DNA of 10,405 nucleotides from Candidatus Latescibacterota bacterium (lineage in GTDB: Bacteria; Krumholzibacteriota; Krumholzibacteriia; Krumholzibacteriales; WJIX01): NCBI GenBank assembly GCA_030643145.1, contig DAOWMJ010000053.1, forward strand, positions 1-10,405. The letters run 5' to 3'. Shown piece by piece: positions 1 through 7,609 of this stretch (positions are counted from its first letter, which is position 1; every line of letters starts with the position of its first letter). The position numbers and the translations under genes are program-made. The notes below the pieces were generated by a model. It did no database searches, had not been told where the DNA came from, and saw only the letters and a program-made list of their open reading frames with translations.

Positions 1-109
1 GCAAAATGCTTTTCACCATATCGGATGGAACGCTATATGTAAAAAATCTATTTACAGGAACCGGCAAAACAACATCGACATACTTTATTATATTAATTTT
101 GGCTAGCAT
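1..109 (-). CDS. priA: Primosomal protein N' (PriA), N-terminal fragment, cut by window edge
   Basis: PriA is a DNA helicase that recognises stalled replication forks and starts primosome reassembly. Only the first 36 codons are present; the frame is open to the left edge. The translation reads M-L-A-K-I-N-I-I-K, then YVDVVLPVPVNRFFTYSVP and SDMVKSIL. This fits the start of the PriA 3'-DNA-binding domain, where Gram-negative members carry a 'V-x-LPVPL-x-x-x-F-x-Y-x-(V/L)P' pattern. The ATG at 109-107 is the first ATG in frame, with a stop seven codons upstream; no strong ribosome-binding site precedes it. The gene lies 48 nt behind the receiver gene with no visible terminator between them, so it may be read from the same transcript. 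None of the helicase motifs are in the window, so the call rests on the N-terminal pattern alone. Confidence 0.78.
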   Translation of the reverse strand, partial: MLAKINIIKYVDVVLPVPVNRFFTYSVPSDMVKSIL

Positions 110-157
110 GGTAACCAAAATTATATTATTAAAGCATCTGGCAAGCAATCCTAAATA

Positions 158-535
158 TTATTTTCTACTGAAAAGATGCTCATTTATTTTATCTATAAGC
201 TTACTTGGACTGAAAGGTTTTACAATGTAATCAGAAGCTCCAACTTCGAACCCAAGCCTTTTATCTATTTCTCTACCTTTTGCCGTCAACAAAATAACAG
301 GTATTTTTTTCGTTAAGGGATTTGCTTTAAGTACGCGACACACCTCATACCCGTCAACTTTAGGCATCATTATATCAAGTATTATAAGGTTCGGCTGTTC
401 CTTTCGGGCTTTCTTTATAGCCTCTTCACCATTTAAAGCAGTTATAACCTCATATCCCTCCGCTTCAATACTGAATTCCAATATCTGTATGATATTTTCC
501 TCATCATCTACAACAAGAACTTTTCTCTCATTCAT
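158..535 (-). CDS. Single-domain response regulator (CheY-like receiver)
   Basis: This is a stand-alone 125-residue receiver that should accept a phosphoryl group from a histidine kinase and act by protein-protein contact, since it has no output domain. The full active site is visible: acidic pair D10-D11, phosphoacceptor D54 in LIILDIMMPKVDGYEV, switch residue T84 in ILLTAKG, and K106 followed by P107 in YIVKPFSP. The length is that of a complete receiver. Its ATG (535-533) overlaps the TGA of the upstream kinase as ATGA, and a strong GGAGG (547-543) lies 7 nt before it, inside the end of that kinase gene. This indicates translational coupling and makes the 1038-residue kinase its most likely partner (inference). 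Cytoplasmic. It could equally serve as a phosphate sink for both large kinases. Confidence 0.96.
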   Translation of the reverse strand: MNERKVLVVDDEENIIQILEFSIEAEGYEVITALNGEEAIKKARKEQPNLIILDIMMPKVDGYEVCRVLKANPLTKKIPVILLTAKGREIDKRLGFEVGASDYIVKPFSPSKLIDKINEHLFSRK

Positions 536-547
536 ACTTCTTCCTCC
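532..547 (-). promoter_or_regulatory. Ribosome-binding site and ATGA stop/start overlap
   Basis: GGAGG at 547-543 is followed by 7 nt and then ATG at 535-533. The kinase stop codon TGA occupies 534-532, so the two genes share ATGA. The ribosome-binding site encodes the last acidic residues of the kinase (EEEV). This arrangement usually couples translation of the two proteins and keeps their ratio fixed. Confidence 0.9.
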
Positions 548-3500
548 ATTTTTTCTGTCTCTTCGATAATACTTTGATTTTCTTTATCAAGATTTCTCGA
601 ATAAAAATAATCTTCAAGATCTTGAATTTCCTCAGATCCCCGCAATTCAGCCAGCACTTCCAAAAATGTCTTCACAACTTCAGGGTCAAATTTCTTTTTA
701 GCGTTCTTCGAAATTTCCGCGACCGCTTCATCCAGGGAAAACCCGCGCCTATACGGACTATGCGTGACAAGCGCTCTGAAAGAATCAATTACACTTATTA
801 TTCTTACTCCCATACCGGTTTCTGAAGATTTGACGCCGTGAGGATATCCCTTTCCATCATAGCTTTCATGATGACTTTGCGTCATTTTCATTATTCTTTC
901 ATCAAGCCCCATCGGAGAAAGAAGTGAATACCCCATATCAGTATGCTTTTTTAATTTTTCCCATTCATCCGCCGAAAGATTCTCCCGTTTACTCCTTATG
1001 TGTCTCGGCACCTTCATCATTCCAACATCATAGAGGTTCATGCCGATATAAAGCGCTGCAAGGCTGCTTTCCGTCATATTAAGATGCCTTCCGGTTTGCA
1101 CGGCCAACCTGGAATATAGAGAAAGATTCTTGCTTCCAACGCTCTCTCTGAAATCAAGAATACTCCTCATAGCCTCTTTCAAATCAGCAAAGTTTCTTGA
1201 AACAATTTCATAGGCTTCAAGCTTGCCCAGCAGAGCGGTAATAATTTCACTCAGGGCCTCCAGTACTTCCTTTTCCTCATCTGTGAATTCTCTTCCTTCA
1301 ACATGATCGCTCACATTGAGCACCCCAATCACCTTTTCATTTTCCTTTAACGGAACTGAAATAAAGGAGTGTGTGCCGTAATAAGCAGAGTTATTGGAAC
1401 GTTTGAAACTGTCATTTTCTTCAATATTTTGAATGTGTACGCCTCTGCCCTCTTCAAAAACACGACCGGCGATTCTTTCGCCGACCTTAACCTTACTATT
1501 TTGCACAAACTCCGGATCCATCCCCTTAGCCGCGATAACCCGGAGTACATTTTCATTCTCATCCAATTTCATAATAGAAGCTTTTCTCGCCTGCAGAAAT
1601 CCGGCAAGCATTTCCACAAGAAGGGATAAAAATCTTTCCCTGTCAAATCTCATGCTTCCTACAACATTAGCCGTTTTGTTATGGCGGATCGTTATGTTGC
1701 GCACCGGAATCAACACAACAAATCTGGAGCCCGCACCCTTCAAATTTTCAACCCATATACGGCCGTCATGCCATTCCACAATATCCTTGCATATAGCCAA
1801 CCCCAAACCGGAACCACCATGCTCTCTGGTATTGCTATTATCAACCTGGTGAAATCTTTCAAAAACCTTTTCCAGCTGCTTTTCGGGTATTCCCTTCCCT
1901 GTATCCTGGACCACTATTCTGATAGCGGAGGCTTCCTCGTCTAGAAAAATCGCTATTTCTCCTTTGCGAGGAGTGAATTTTATCGCGTTGTTTATTAAAT
2001 TATTAGCGAGTTGATAAATCAACTCATTGTCCGCGTACATCACAACAGGAGATTTTGGCAGGTGAAGAGTGCAATTAATTCCGGCGGAAAGTATCTTTTC
2101 TTCAAGATCGTTATAAACACTTTTCAGGATGTTGTTGACATTGCATGTTTCTTTTGTACACTTCAATTGCCCTGTTTCCATCGTCGAATAATCAAGTATA
2201 TCATCGACAAGTTTGATTACCCTGTCATTCTCTTCACTCATTACATTGAGAAAATCCTCTATCGTATTACGTTTGATCGAAAAAACATTTTCAGTGAGCG
2301 TCTCAGCGTACGCCTTTATAGAAGTAAGCGGCGTCCTGAGTTCATGTGATATTACCGACAGAAAATTTGTTTTCAGTTGATTCGCGTTTTCAAGCTCATT
2401 CTTATACTGTGTTATTTCAACTTCTTTCCTATAATATTTGTCCTCAAGTCTTTCATGCCGAATTAATTGGGCAGTCAATCCGGCGCTAAACACGAGAAAA
2501 TGCTGATTGATCTCGAATATGTCATCGAAGAATCCCATTATAAACAATCCCACCATTATCTTCCCATCCATAATAGGATATACAAAAAGATTATCCTTCT
2601 TCCATTCCATCGACTGACGCACAAAAACAGCACTATCTCCACCCAGAATATCGCGGTTAATCTTATATCCCATCCCCTTTTTATATTTGTCATCAAAATG
2701 TTCTGTGTACTTTTCTTTCGGATAAGAAATGTCCGTCTCGGAAGAAACAAATTCGTCCCATTCTCCAGCATTGTTCCTTATATGAAAATGTTCCCCGTTG
2801 CTCTGCAGCGTTCTGAGTGAAACAAAATCGACCCTCAATTCTTCGGCTATAGACTCAACAATCTCCTGGTAATTTTCTGAAACAGTTCTACTTAATACAC
2901 TTTTATTCCCCAGTCTGAGAAGGTTTTTACACATTTGATCGCTTCCACGTTCCTCCGTCCTGATTTCTTCAATCCTTTCCCTGTAATTTCGCGATTCTTT
3001 CCCGCCCGTGGCCGAACAAATAGCAAGAAAAGTGAGACCCCCAATATCAGCGAGAGAAACAAGCTGATTCCATAACAGGTGGGAAGAAATGATTCCGGCC
3101 AATGATAAGGCCTCAACTAAACCCGCAATAACAAAAAGGGCCATCCCAAAGATCCATATAACTTTATTAGATGAGTTCCCTCTTTTTAATTCTCCCAGGA
3201 ATCCCACCCAGAAGCCAAAAGAAGCAAAGCCCCCTATAAGGAACAATAAACTCGCGGGGGAAACACCGCTGCCTGATATCCAGACGCTCCCCGCCGCGAA
3301 ACCCATGCCACTTATCATTCCCGCTTTAACCATATTTTTGTTCCACAGGCTTTGGTATTTCTCCTTCCGTAATTTAAGACATGATACCATCAGAACATAC
3401 AATCCCGCCTGTCCGACAAGAAATGAAGCTGTTGACAGGAAAGCCTTGTCCGCCAAAATGGGGCTAAGGAATACCAATCTCGAAAACCCTAGGAGTACAA

Positions 3501-3648
3501 GCCCGAATACAACCCCCCACCCCTTCCAACTATCTCCAGCTACAAAACACTCGAACCCTACTACCACAGACATCAGCAGTAATACGATCATGTACGTTGC
3601 CGCCCCCGAATATCCTACAAATATTTCTTCTATCCCTATGCCGAGCAA
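532..3648 (-). CDS. Membrane sensor histidine kinase fused to GAF and a degenerate HD-GYP domain
   Basis: This 1038-residue protein combines a sensor kinase with a C-terminal HD-GYP domain, the family that hydrolyses cyclic-di-GMP. Domains in order: about seven hydrophobic segments (residues 14-212), a divergent GAF-like region (255-400), HisKA with H435 in SHELRTPLTSIKAY, HATPase with N-box N554, G1 DTGKGI (582-587) and G2 GGSGLGLA (611-618), a second GAF (670-810), then HD-GYP (820-1000) and an acidic tail. The kinase half looks intact. In the HD-GYP, HHESYDGKGYP (926-936) is perfect, but the HD pair is Y873-D874 (LYDVGM), so one metal-binding histidine is missing; an earlier conserved histidine also seems absent. 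Phosphodiesterase activity is therefore doubtful, and binding or signalling is possible. Translation appears to start at TTG (3648) behind GGAGG (3657-3653), 4 nt away. Likely a tandem paralogue of the preceding kinase. Confidence 0.93.
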   Translation of the reverse strand: MLGIGIEEIFVGYSGAATYMIVLLLMSVVVGFECFVAGDSWKGWGVVFGLVLLGFSRLVFLSPILADKAFLSTASFLVGQAGLYVLMVSCLKLRKEKYQSLWNKNMVKAGMISGMGFAAGSVWISGSGVSPASLLFLIGGFASFGFWVGFLGELKRGNSSNKVIWIFGMALFVIAGLVEALSLAGIISSHLLWNQLVSLADIGGLTFLAICSATGGKESRNYRERIEEIRTEERGSDQMCKNLLRLGNKSVLSRTVSENYQEIVESIAEELRVDFVSLRTLQSNGEHFHIRNNAGEWDEFVSSETDISYPKEKYTEHFDDKYKKGMGYKINRDILGGDSAVFVRQSMEWKKDNLFVYPIMDGKIMVGLFIMGFFDDIFEINQHFLVFSAGLTAQLIRHERLEDKYYRKEVEITQYKNELENANQLKTNFLSVISHELRTPLTSIKAYAETLTENVFSIKRNTIEDFLNVMSEENDRVIKLVDDILDYSTMETGQLKCTKETCNVNNILKSVYNDLEEKILSAGINCTLHLPKSPVVMYADNELIYQLANNLINNAIKFTPRKGEIAIFLDEEASAIRIVVQDTGKGIPEKQLEKVFERFHQVDNSNTREHGGSGLGLAICKDIVEWHDGRIWVENLKGAGSRFVVLIPVRNITIRHNKTANVVGSMRFDRERFLSLLVEMLAGFLQARKASIMKLDENENVLRVIAAKGMDPEFVQNSKVKVGERIAGRVFEEGRGVHIQNIEENDSFKRSNNSAYYGTHSFISVPLKENEKVIGVLNVSDHVEGREFTDEEKEVLEALSEIITALLGKLEAYEIVSRNFADLKEAMRSILDFRESVGSKNLSLYSRLAVQTGRHLNMTESSLAALYIGMNLYDVGMMKVPRHIRSKRENLSADEWEKLKKHTDMGYSLLSPMGLDERIMKMTQSHHESYDGKGYPHGVKSSETGMGVRIISVIDSFRALVTHSPYRRGFSLDEAVAEISKNAKKKFDPEVVKTFLEVLAELRGSEEIQDLEDYFYSRNLDKENQSIIEETEKMEEEV

Positions 3649-3652
3649 AATT

Positions 3653-3657
3653 CCTCC
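3653..3657 (-). promoter_or_regulatory. Ribosome-binding site supporting a TTG start
   Basis: GGAGG followed by AATT and then TTG at 3648-3646. The next in-frame ATG is residue 20, inside the first membrane segment. The strong site immediately upstream supports the TTG start, although the 4-nt spacing is short. The site lies just downstream of the TGA of the preceding kinase gene (3664-3662). Confidence 0.7.
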
Positions 3658-3661
3658 AGAA

Positions 3662-6655
3662 TCAATGTAAAATTCGCTTCCCTGATTTCGTTCTCATTCT
3701 GTCCACTATACCCACATATTCCTCTACTTCCATCTGCCCTTCATCCATAAGAACATCAACAAACGCGCTGACTATTGATGAATCAAACTGAGTGCCCGCG
3801 TTTCTTACAAGCTCCTCAACAGCATTGATAACAGTCATTTCGTTCCTGTAAGGCCGTCTGCTTATCATGGCAACATAAGCATCGAGAACAGCCAATATTC
3901 TGGCTCCCATAGGTATCTTGTCACCCTTCAAACCCATCGGATACCCCTTGCCGTTAACATGTTCATGATGAAAAAGAATAATCTTGCTGACCATTTCGAC
4001 AAATTCGAAAGGTCTGAGCAAATTGCTTCCCCGCTGCGGATGTTTTCTTATTTCGTTTATATCCTCCGTAGAAAGGGCGAGTGTTTTGTTCAAGATATCT
4101 TCACCGACACATGTCATGCCAACATCATGAACGCTCGCGACATATTGAATCACGCTCGATTCTTTTCTTTCGAGATTCAGCTTCTTTGCTACCTTAATTG
4201 ACCAATCGACGACCTTTTGCCTGACTCCTGATTTATCCCTCTCAAATATTTCCAGCAGAGAACGGAGCGATTGTATTGTCTCTTTAAGAAAGGCGTGAAA
4301 ATCTTGTGACATTCTCATTCTTTCTATTACTTTTGAAATTCTCATACCGAGACTTTTCAGCAAAGCCAGATCGTCTTCATTAAAGGATTTTCCTGATGTC
4401 TTGTTATTCGCGTTTATAACCCCGATAATAGTAGCCCCAACCATTATCGGCACACTTATCAGGGATTTTGTCTCGTATTGAGGTTTGTTCCTTCCATCAG
4501 TGATCCCGATTTCTTCAATGTTTTCAATCAGAAGCGGTTTCCCACTCTCGGCTACCTTGCCGGCAATACTGGTGCCCACTTTCACTCTTGTGTTTCTGAC
4601 AATTTCTTCATCCAATCCATAAGCATCCTTGATAAACAGTTCTTTTCGTTGCTGGTCAAGTATCATAATGGATACTATCTTCGCGGAAAGAACCTCCGCG
4701 ACGACATGAACCGAAAGACTGAACATTTCGTTGATTTCCTTTTTGGAATCGGTTGAATTGAAAAGGAATCCGAGAAAATCGTTAAAATGATGCTCTTTGG
4801 GCAAAGTAAAAATAAATTCCGTTCCTTTGCCGACTTCACTACTTACTTTTATATATCCCCCATGCTGTTCAACAATATTCTTTACTATAGCAAGACCAAG
4901 TCCCACTCCTTCATTAAGACCTGTATGGGCCTGATAGAATCTTTTAAAAACATTGTCCAGCTTCTTTTCTAAAATTCCTTCACCTTCATCCCTGACAGAA
5001 ATCTTTATTGATACAGCATCTTCTACCGCCTCTATAAATATTTTTCCTTTTTGAAGCGAGAATTTTATAGCATTGCCTATAAGATTAATAAAAACCTGTT
5101 TTATCAAGTCCTCATCGCCGTCCACTCCCGGAAGTTCTTCGGGAAAGTTTGTGATAAGGCAAAGATCTTTTCCTTTCAAATACGGCTGCATGGACGACTC
5201 CACGTTTTCCATCAACTTTCCGAGATCAAAGATCCTTCTTTTCAGGGTTTTTTGTCCGAATTCTATCCTTGAAACGTCAAGAACCTTGTTCACCATCCGA
5301 ATAAGCCTTTCTGTCTCATTCGATATAACATTCAAAAATTCTCCCCGTTCCTTGAACTCCGGCTCACCGGAGTGCTCCGTAAGAGATTCAACATAAGCCT
5401 TAATAGATGTCAGCGGCGTTTTAAGCTCGTGGGAAAGATGAGAAACATACCCCATTTTCAACTTATTTGAGTTTTCAAGATTCTCATTTTCCTCTTCAAG
5501 CTTGTTTATCCGTCTGTTTATCACTTCGTACAACTTGCTTTTCTCTATCGCGCCTGCAACCTGCCCGGATAGAATCGTCAGCAGTTTCAGGTCTTCTTTT
5601 GAAAAAGTGTCCCCTGTTGTTTCTCCAGCCATAATAACACCCAAATTGTCTCCGTTTGAAATAACAGGAACAGCCAGAAGAGATCTAAGCTTTCTTCCTT
5701 TCAGCAATTTTGACCTATACGCTGAAGAATGACCTGTGATTTTATCGATTATTAACCCTTCTTTTCGGCTAATAATCTCCTGAACTAGAGAGTCTCCATC
5801 CACTTCCCCGTCATGTTCTACACAGGTCATTCCCCGCTGACCAAGTTCTATATATTTATAAATTTCATTTTTGTTCGTCAGCAGCACAGCCGATGCCCAC
5901 GGTCTTCTAAGAAGCAATGTTGTTTCCTTGCACACCATCTTCATCAATGTCTCAAGACTTATCACGGAATTAATTCCCAGGCTTATATCGTAGAGTCTTG
6001 TTAATTCAAGTATTCTACGTCTTGATCGCGCGATCTTCTTCTCGGAATTCTGAAAATATACTCTGAAATTCTCATGATACGTATTGAATAGAAAAACCAT
6101 CAGCCCCATAAAGCCGGCAAGCGCCAGCAAAGTGCCGATTAAAAAATGCCGATTCATAATTGAAGAATAATCTCCGGGAAAACACGAAAAATGGCGAATC
6201 GCCCCATTTATTTCAAGAAGACTGAATATTCCTATAACTGCAACGGTCACTAATGTTACAACAATTCCTGTCGAGATTGCGGGAATAAGTCTGCACGAAA
6301 AAAACAGGGGCAATATTACCAAAAATAAAAATGGACTCCACGCCATCCCTGTCAAATATATGAGCAAGAGTACCGTTGTCAGGTCCACGCCTATTGCAAG
6401 CCAATTTAGAATAAAATCTCTTTTTCCTTCTTTCTTTACAACAGTTTCCAGACCAGCTACCACAAAATTCATTAAAGCGGATCCCAGAAACAGGAATACG
6501 ATAAGATCTGTTTTGTACGCAAACCCGGCCAATTCTCTGGCAAGATATACAGTACAAAATATCGTCGCCAGTTCCACCATCCTGACATTTACCGCGGTTA
6601 ACAGACCCTCTGTTTCCCTTTCGTTTTTGATTTCCTTAAACATATCTCTGCACAC
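3662..6655 (-). CDS. Membrane sensor histidine kinase fused to GAF and HD-GYP domains
   Basis: This 997-residue paralogue of the next gene has the same layout with a different sensor. Residues 26-191 hold about six membrane segments, followed by a GAF (225-375), a short coiled-coil-like linker (376-400), HisKA with phosphoacceptor H409 (SHELKTPLTSIKAY), and HATPase with N-box N528, G1 DEGEGI (556-561), G2 GVGLGLA (583-589) and G3 GKGTEF (609-614). A second GAF (655-780) leads to HD-GYP (800-975). There H843-D844 is present (VHDVGM), with H872-P873, HHE at 896-898, NGKGYP at 901-906 and D925. The usual lysine after HDxG is methionine, the usual DGxGYP aspartate is asparagine, and the first conserved histidine of the fold is not obvious. 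Autokinase activity is well supported; cyclic-di-GMP hydrolysis is plausible but unproven. The GTG start at 6655 follows GGGG (6666-6663) by 7 nt; an ATG at 6643 is the alternative. Confidence 0.93.
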   Translation of the reverse strand: MCRDMFKEIKNERETEGLLTAVNVRMVELATIFCTVYLARELAGFAYKTDLIVFLFLGSALMNFVVAGLETVVKKEGKRDFILNWLAIGVDLTTVLLLIYLTGMAWSPFLFLVILPLFFSCRLIPAISTGIVVTLVTVAVIGIFSLLEINGAIRHFSCFPGDYSSIMNRHFLIGTLLALAGFMGLMVFLFNTYHENFRVYFQNSEKKIARSRRRILELTRLYDISLGINSVISLETLMKMVCKETTLLLRRPWASAVLLTNKNEIYKYIELGQRGMTCVEHDGEVDGDSLVQEIISRKEGLIIDKITGHSSAYRSKLLKGRKLRSLLAVPVISNGDNLGVIMAGETTGDTFSKEDLKLLTILSGQVAGAIEKSKLYEVINRRINKLEEENENLENSNKLKMGYVSHLSHELKTPLTSIKAYVESLTEHSGEPEFKERGEFLNVISNETERLIRMVNKVLDVSRIEFGQKTLKRRIFDLGKLMENVESSMQPYLKGKDLCLITNFPEELPGVDGDEDLIKQVFINLIGNAIKFSLQKGKIFIEAVEDAVSIKISVRDEGEGILEKKLDNVFKRFYQAHTGLNEGVGLGLAIVKNIVEQHGGYIKVSSEVGKGTEFIFTLPKEHHFNDFLGFLFNSTDSKKEINEMFSLSVHVVAEVLSAKIVSIMILDQQRKELFIKDAYGLDEEIVRNTRVKVGTSIAGKVAESGKPLLIENIEEIGITDGRNKPQYETKSLISVPIMVGATIIGVINANNKTSGKSFNEDDLALLKSLGMRISKVIERMRMSQDFHAFLKETIQSLRSLLEIFERDKSGVRQKVVDWSIKVAKKLNLERKESSVIQYVASVHDVGMTCVGEDILNKTLALSTEDINEIRKHPQRGSNLLRPFEFVEMVSKIILFHHEHVNGKGYPMGLKGDKIPMGARILAVLDAYVAMISRRPYRNEMTVINAVEELVRNAGTQFDSSIVSAFVDVLMDEGQMEVEEYVGIVDRMRTKSGKRILH

Positions 6656-6670
6656 CCATTTTCCCCGGAT

Positions 6671-7477
6671 TTAAGTATTCGAAATTATCACCGGTACGGA
6701 CACAATGACTGTCGTGCCCCTTCCAACCATACTTTGCAGATCAATCTTCCCATTCATGAACAAAATCGCATCTTCCGCCATAGTGAGCCCCAACCCAAGT
6801 CCACTGCCACCATCGGAAGGCTCCACTCGAAAGAAGGGGAGAAATACTTTTTTTGTCATATCTTCAGGGATTCCCGTTCCATAATCACAAATGTTTATGA
6901 CAAGAAAATTCTCCGCCCCAATTGTTTTATCTTTAGAAAGAGCGGCTGTTACTCTGGCAGGTTTTGATTTTCCCCCAAATTTTTCAGCGTTTGAAAAAAG
7001 ATTGCCAAGCGCGATCTCAAGATATTTACTCTGCAATCTGACTTCGGGAATACTCTTGTCTATATCATTAACAACCCTTTCGGGCTGCTTACAATATTTC
7101 TTCCGTATTTCATCCACGAAACCACTAAGACCAATCTTCTTCATCTCGCCAACAAACTGCCGTGCTTTGTTAACGCAAAGCATCCGGGCACAGGTTCTTA
7201 TCAAATCTTCCAGATCATTTATGCTCTCCCCTGTTTTCCGGAAATACCTCATTTCCTTCTCCGCCATTCCCCCCATTTCCCTGAAACTCCCTTCAAGGAG
7301 TCCCGTATATCCCTTTATCGAAGTCAGAGGTTTAATAAATTCATTGCTGATCACCAAAAGAGTCGAATTAAAAATATCTTTATAATTATCTATCTCATTT
7401 TGAAGAGCCGCTAATTTATCCTCGACCACCGCGGAAGGGGAAGAGTTAGCTATTTCTTCTGTGTTTATAACAACCAT
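6671..7477 (-). CDS. Soluble histidine-kinase-like protein lacking the phosphoacceptor histidine
   Basis: This 268-residue cytoplasmic protein has the DHp and ATP-binding parts of a sensor kinase but no membrane segments or recognisable sensor domain. The H-box region reads ISNEFIKPLTSIKGY, so the phosphorylated histidine of the usual SHELRTPL is N45. The next residues also differ from consensus (FIK for LRT), while PLTSIKGY is conserved. The ATPase half looks complete: N-box NLFSNAEKF (N163), G1 DYGTGI (D198, G200, G202), F-box F212-F215, G2 GGSGLGLGL (223-231), G3 GRGTT (252-256). It may therefore bind ATP without autophosphorylating, and could act as a phosphatase-type or allosteric partner of the two full kinases downstream (inference). 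GGAAG (7491-7487) lies 9 nt before the ATG. The next gene starts 15 nt after its stop, so they are probably co-transcribed. Confidence 0.9.
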   Translation of the reverse strand: MVVINTEEIANSSPSAVVEDKLAALQNEIDNYKDIFNSTLLVISNEFIKPLTSIKGYTGLLEGSFREMGGMAEKEMRYFRKTGESINDLEDLIRTCARMLCVNKARQFVGEMKKIGLSGFVDEIRKKYCKQPERVVNDIDKSIPEVRLQSKYLEIALGNLFSNAEKFGGKSKPARVTAALSKDKTIGAENFLVINICDYGTGIPEDMTKKVFLPFFRVEPSDGGSGLGLGLTMAEDAILFMNGKIDLQSMVGRGTTVIVSVPVIISNT

Positions 7478-7609
7478 TTATTAATACTTCCGTTCCCGGC
7501 AATCATCGACGTCATGTCAATTCATATCGAGAGATCAAAATCCGTGGTTTTTCCAGCCCTCCGGGCATTTAAACGGTCAAATCTCTTTTATTCTCACTCC
7601 ATAGATACA
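7478..7609. other. Gap between the GGDDF regulator and the kinase group
   Basis: These 132 bases contain no credible gene. On the minus strand there is an exact TTGACA around 7522-7517, but no matching -10 hexamer at the usual distance. A short GCCC-GGA-GGGC hairpin (about 7557-7567) has no following T-run in the direction of transcription. The spacing would allow an internal promoter for the kinases, but I cannot identify one. The ribosome-binding site of the small kinase-like gene lies at its low-coordinate end. Confidence 0.5.

Noticed and set aside
3089..3670. Plus-strand open frame of 193 codons
   Set aside because: It lies entirely opposite the membrane-segment coding part of the 1038-residue kinase, is rich in Pro/Thr/Asn as expected from an antisense frame, and shows no domain or ribosome-binding site.
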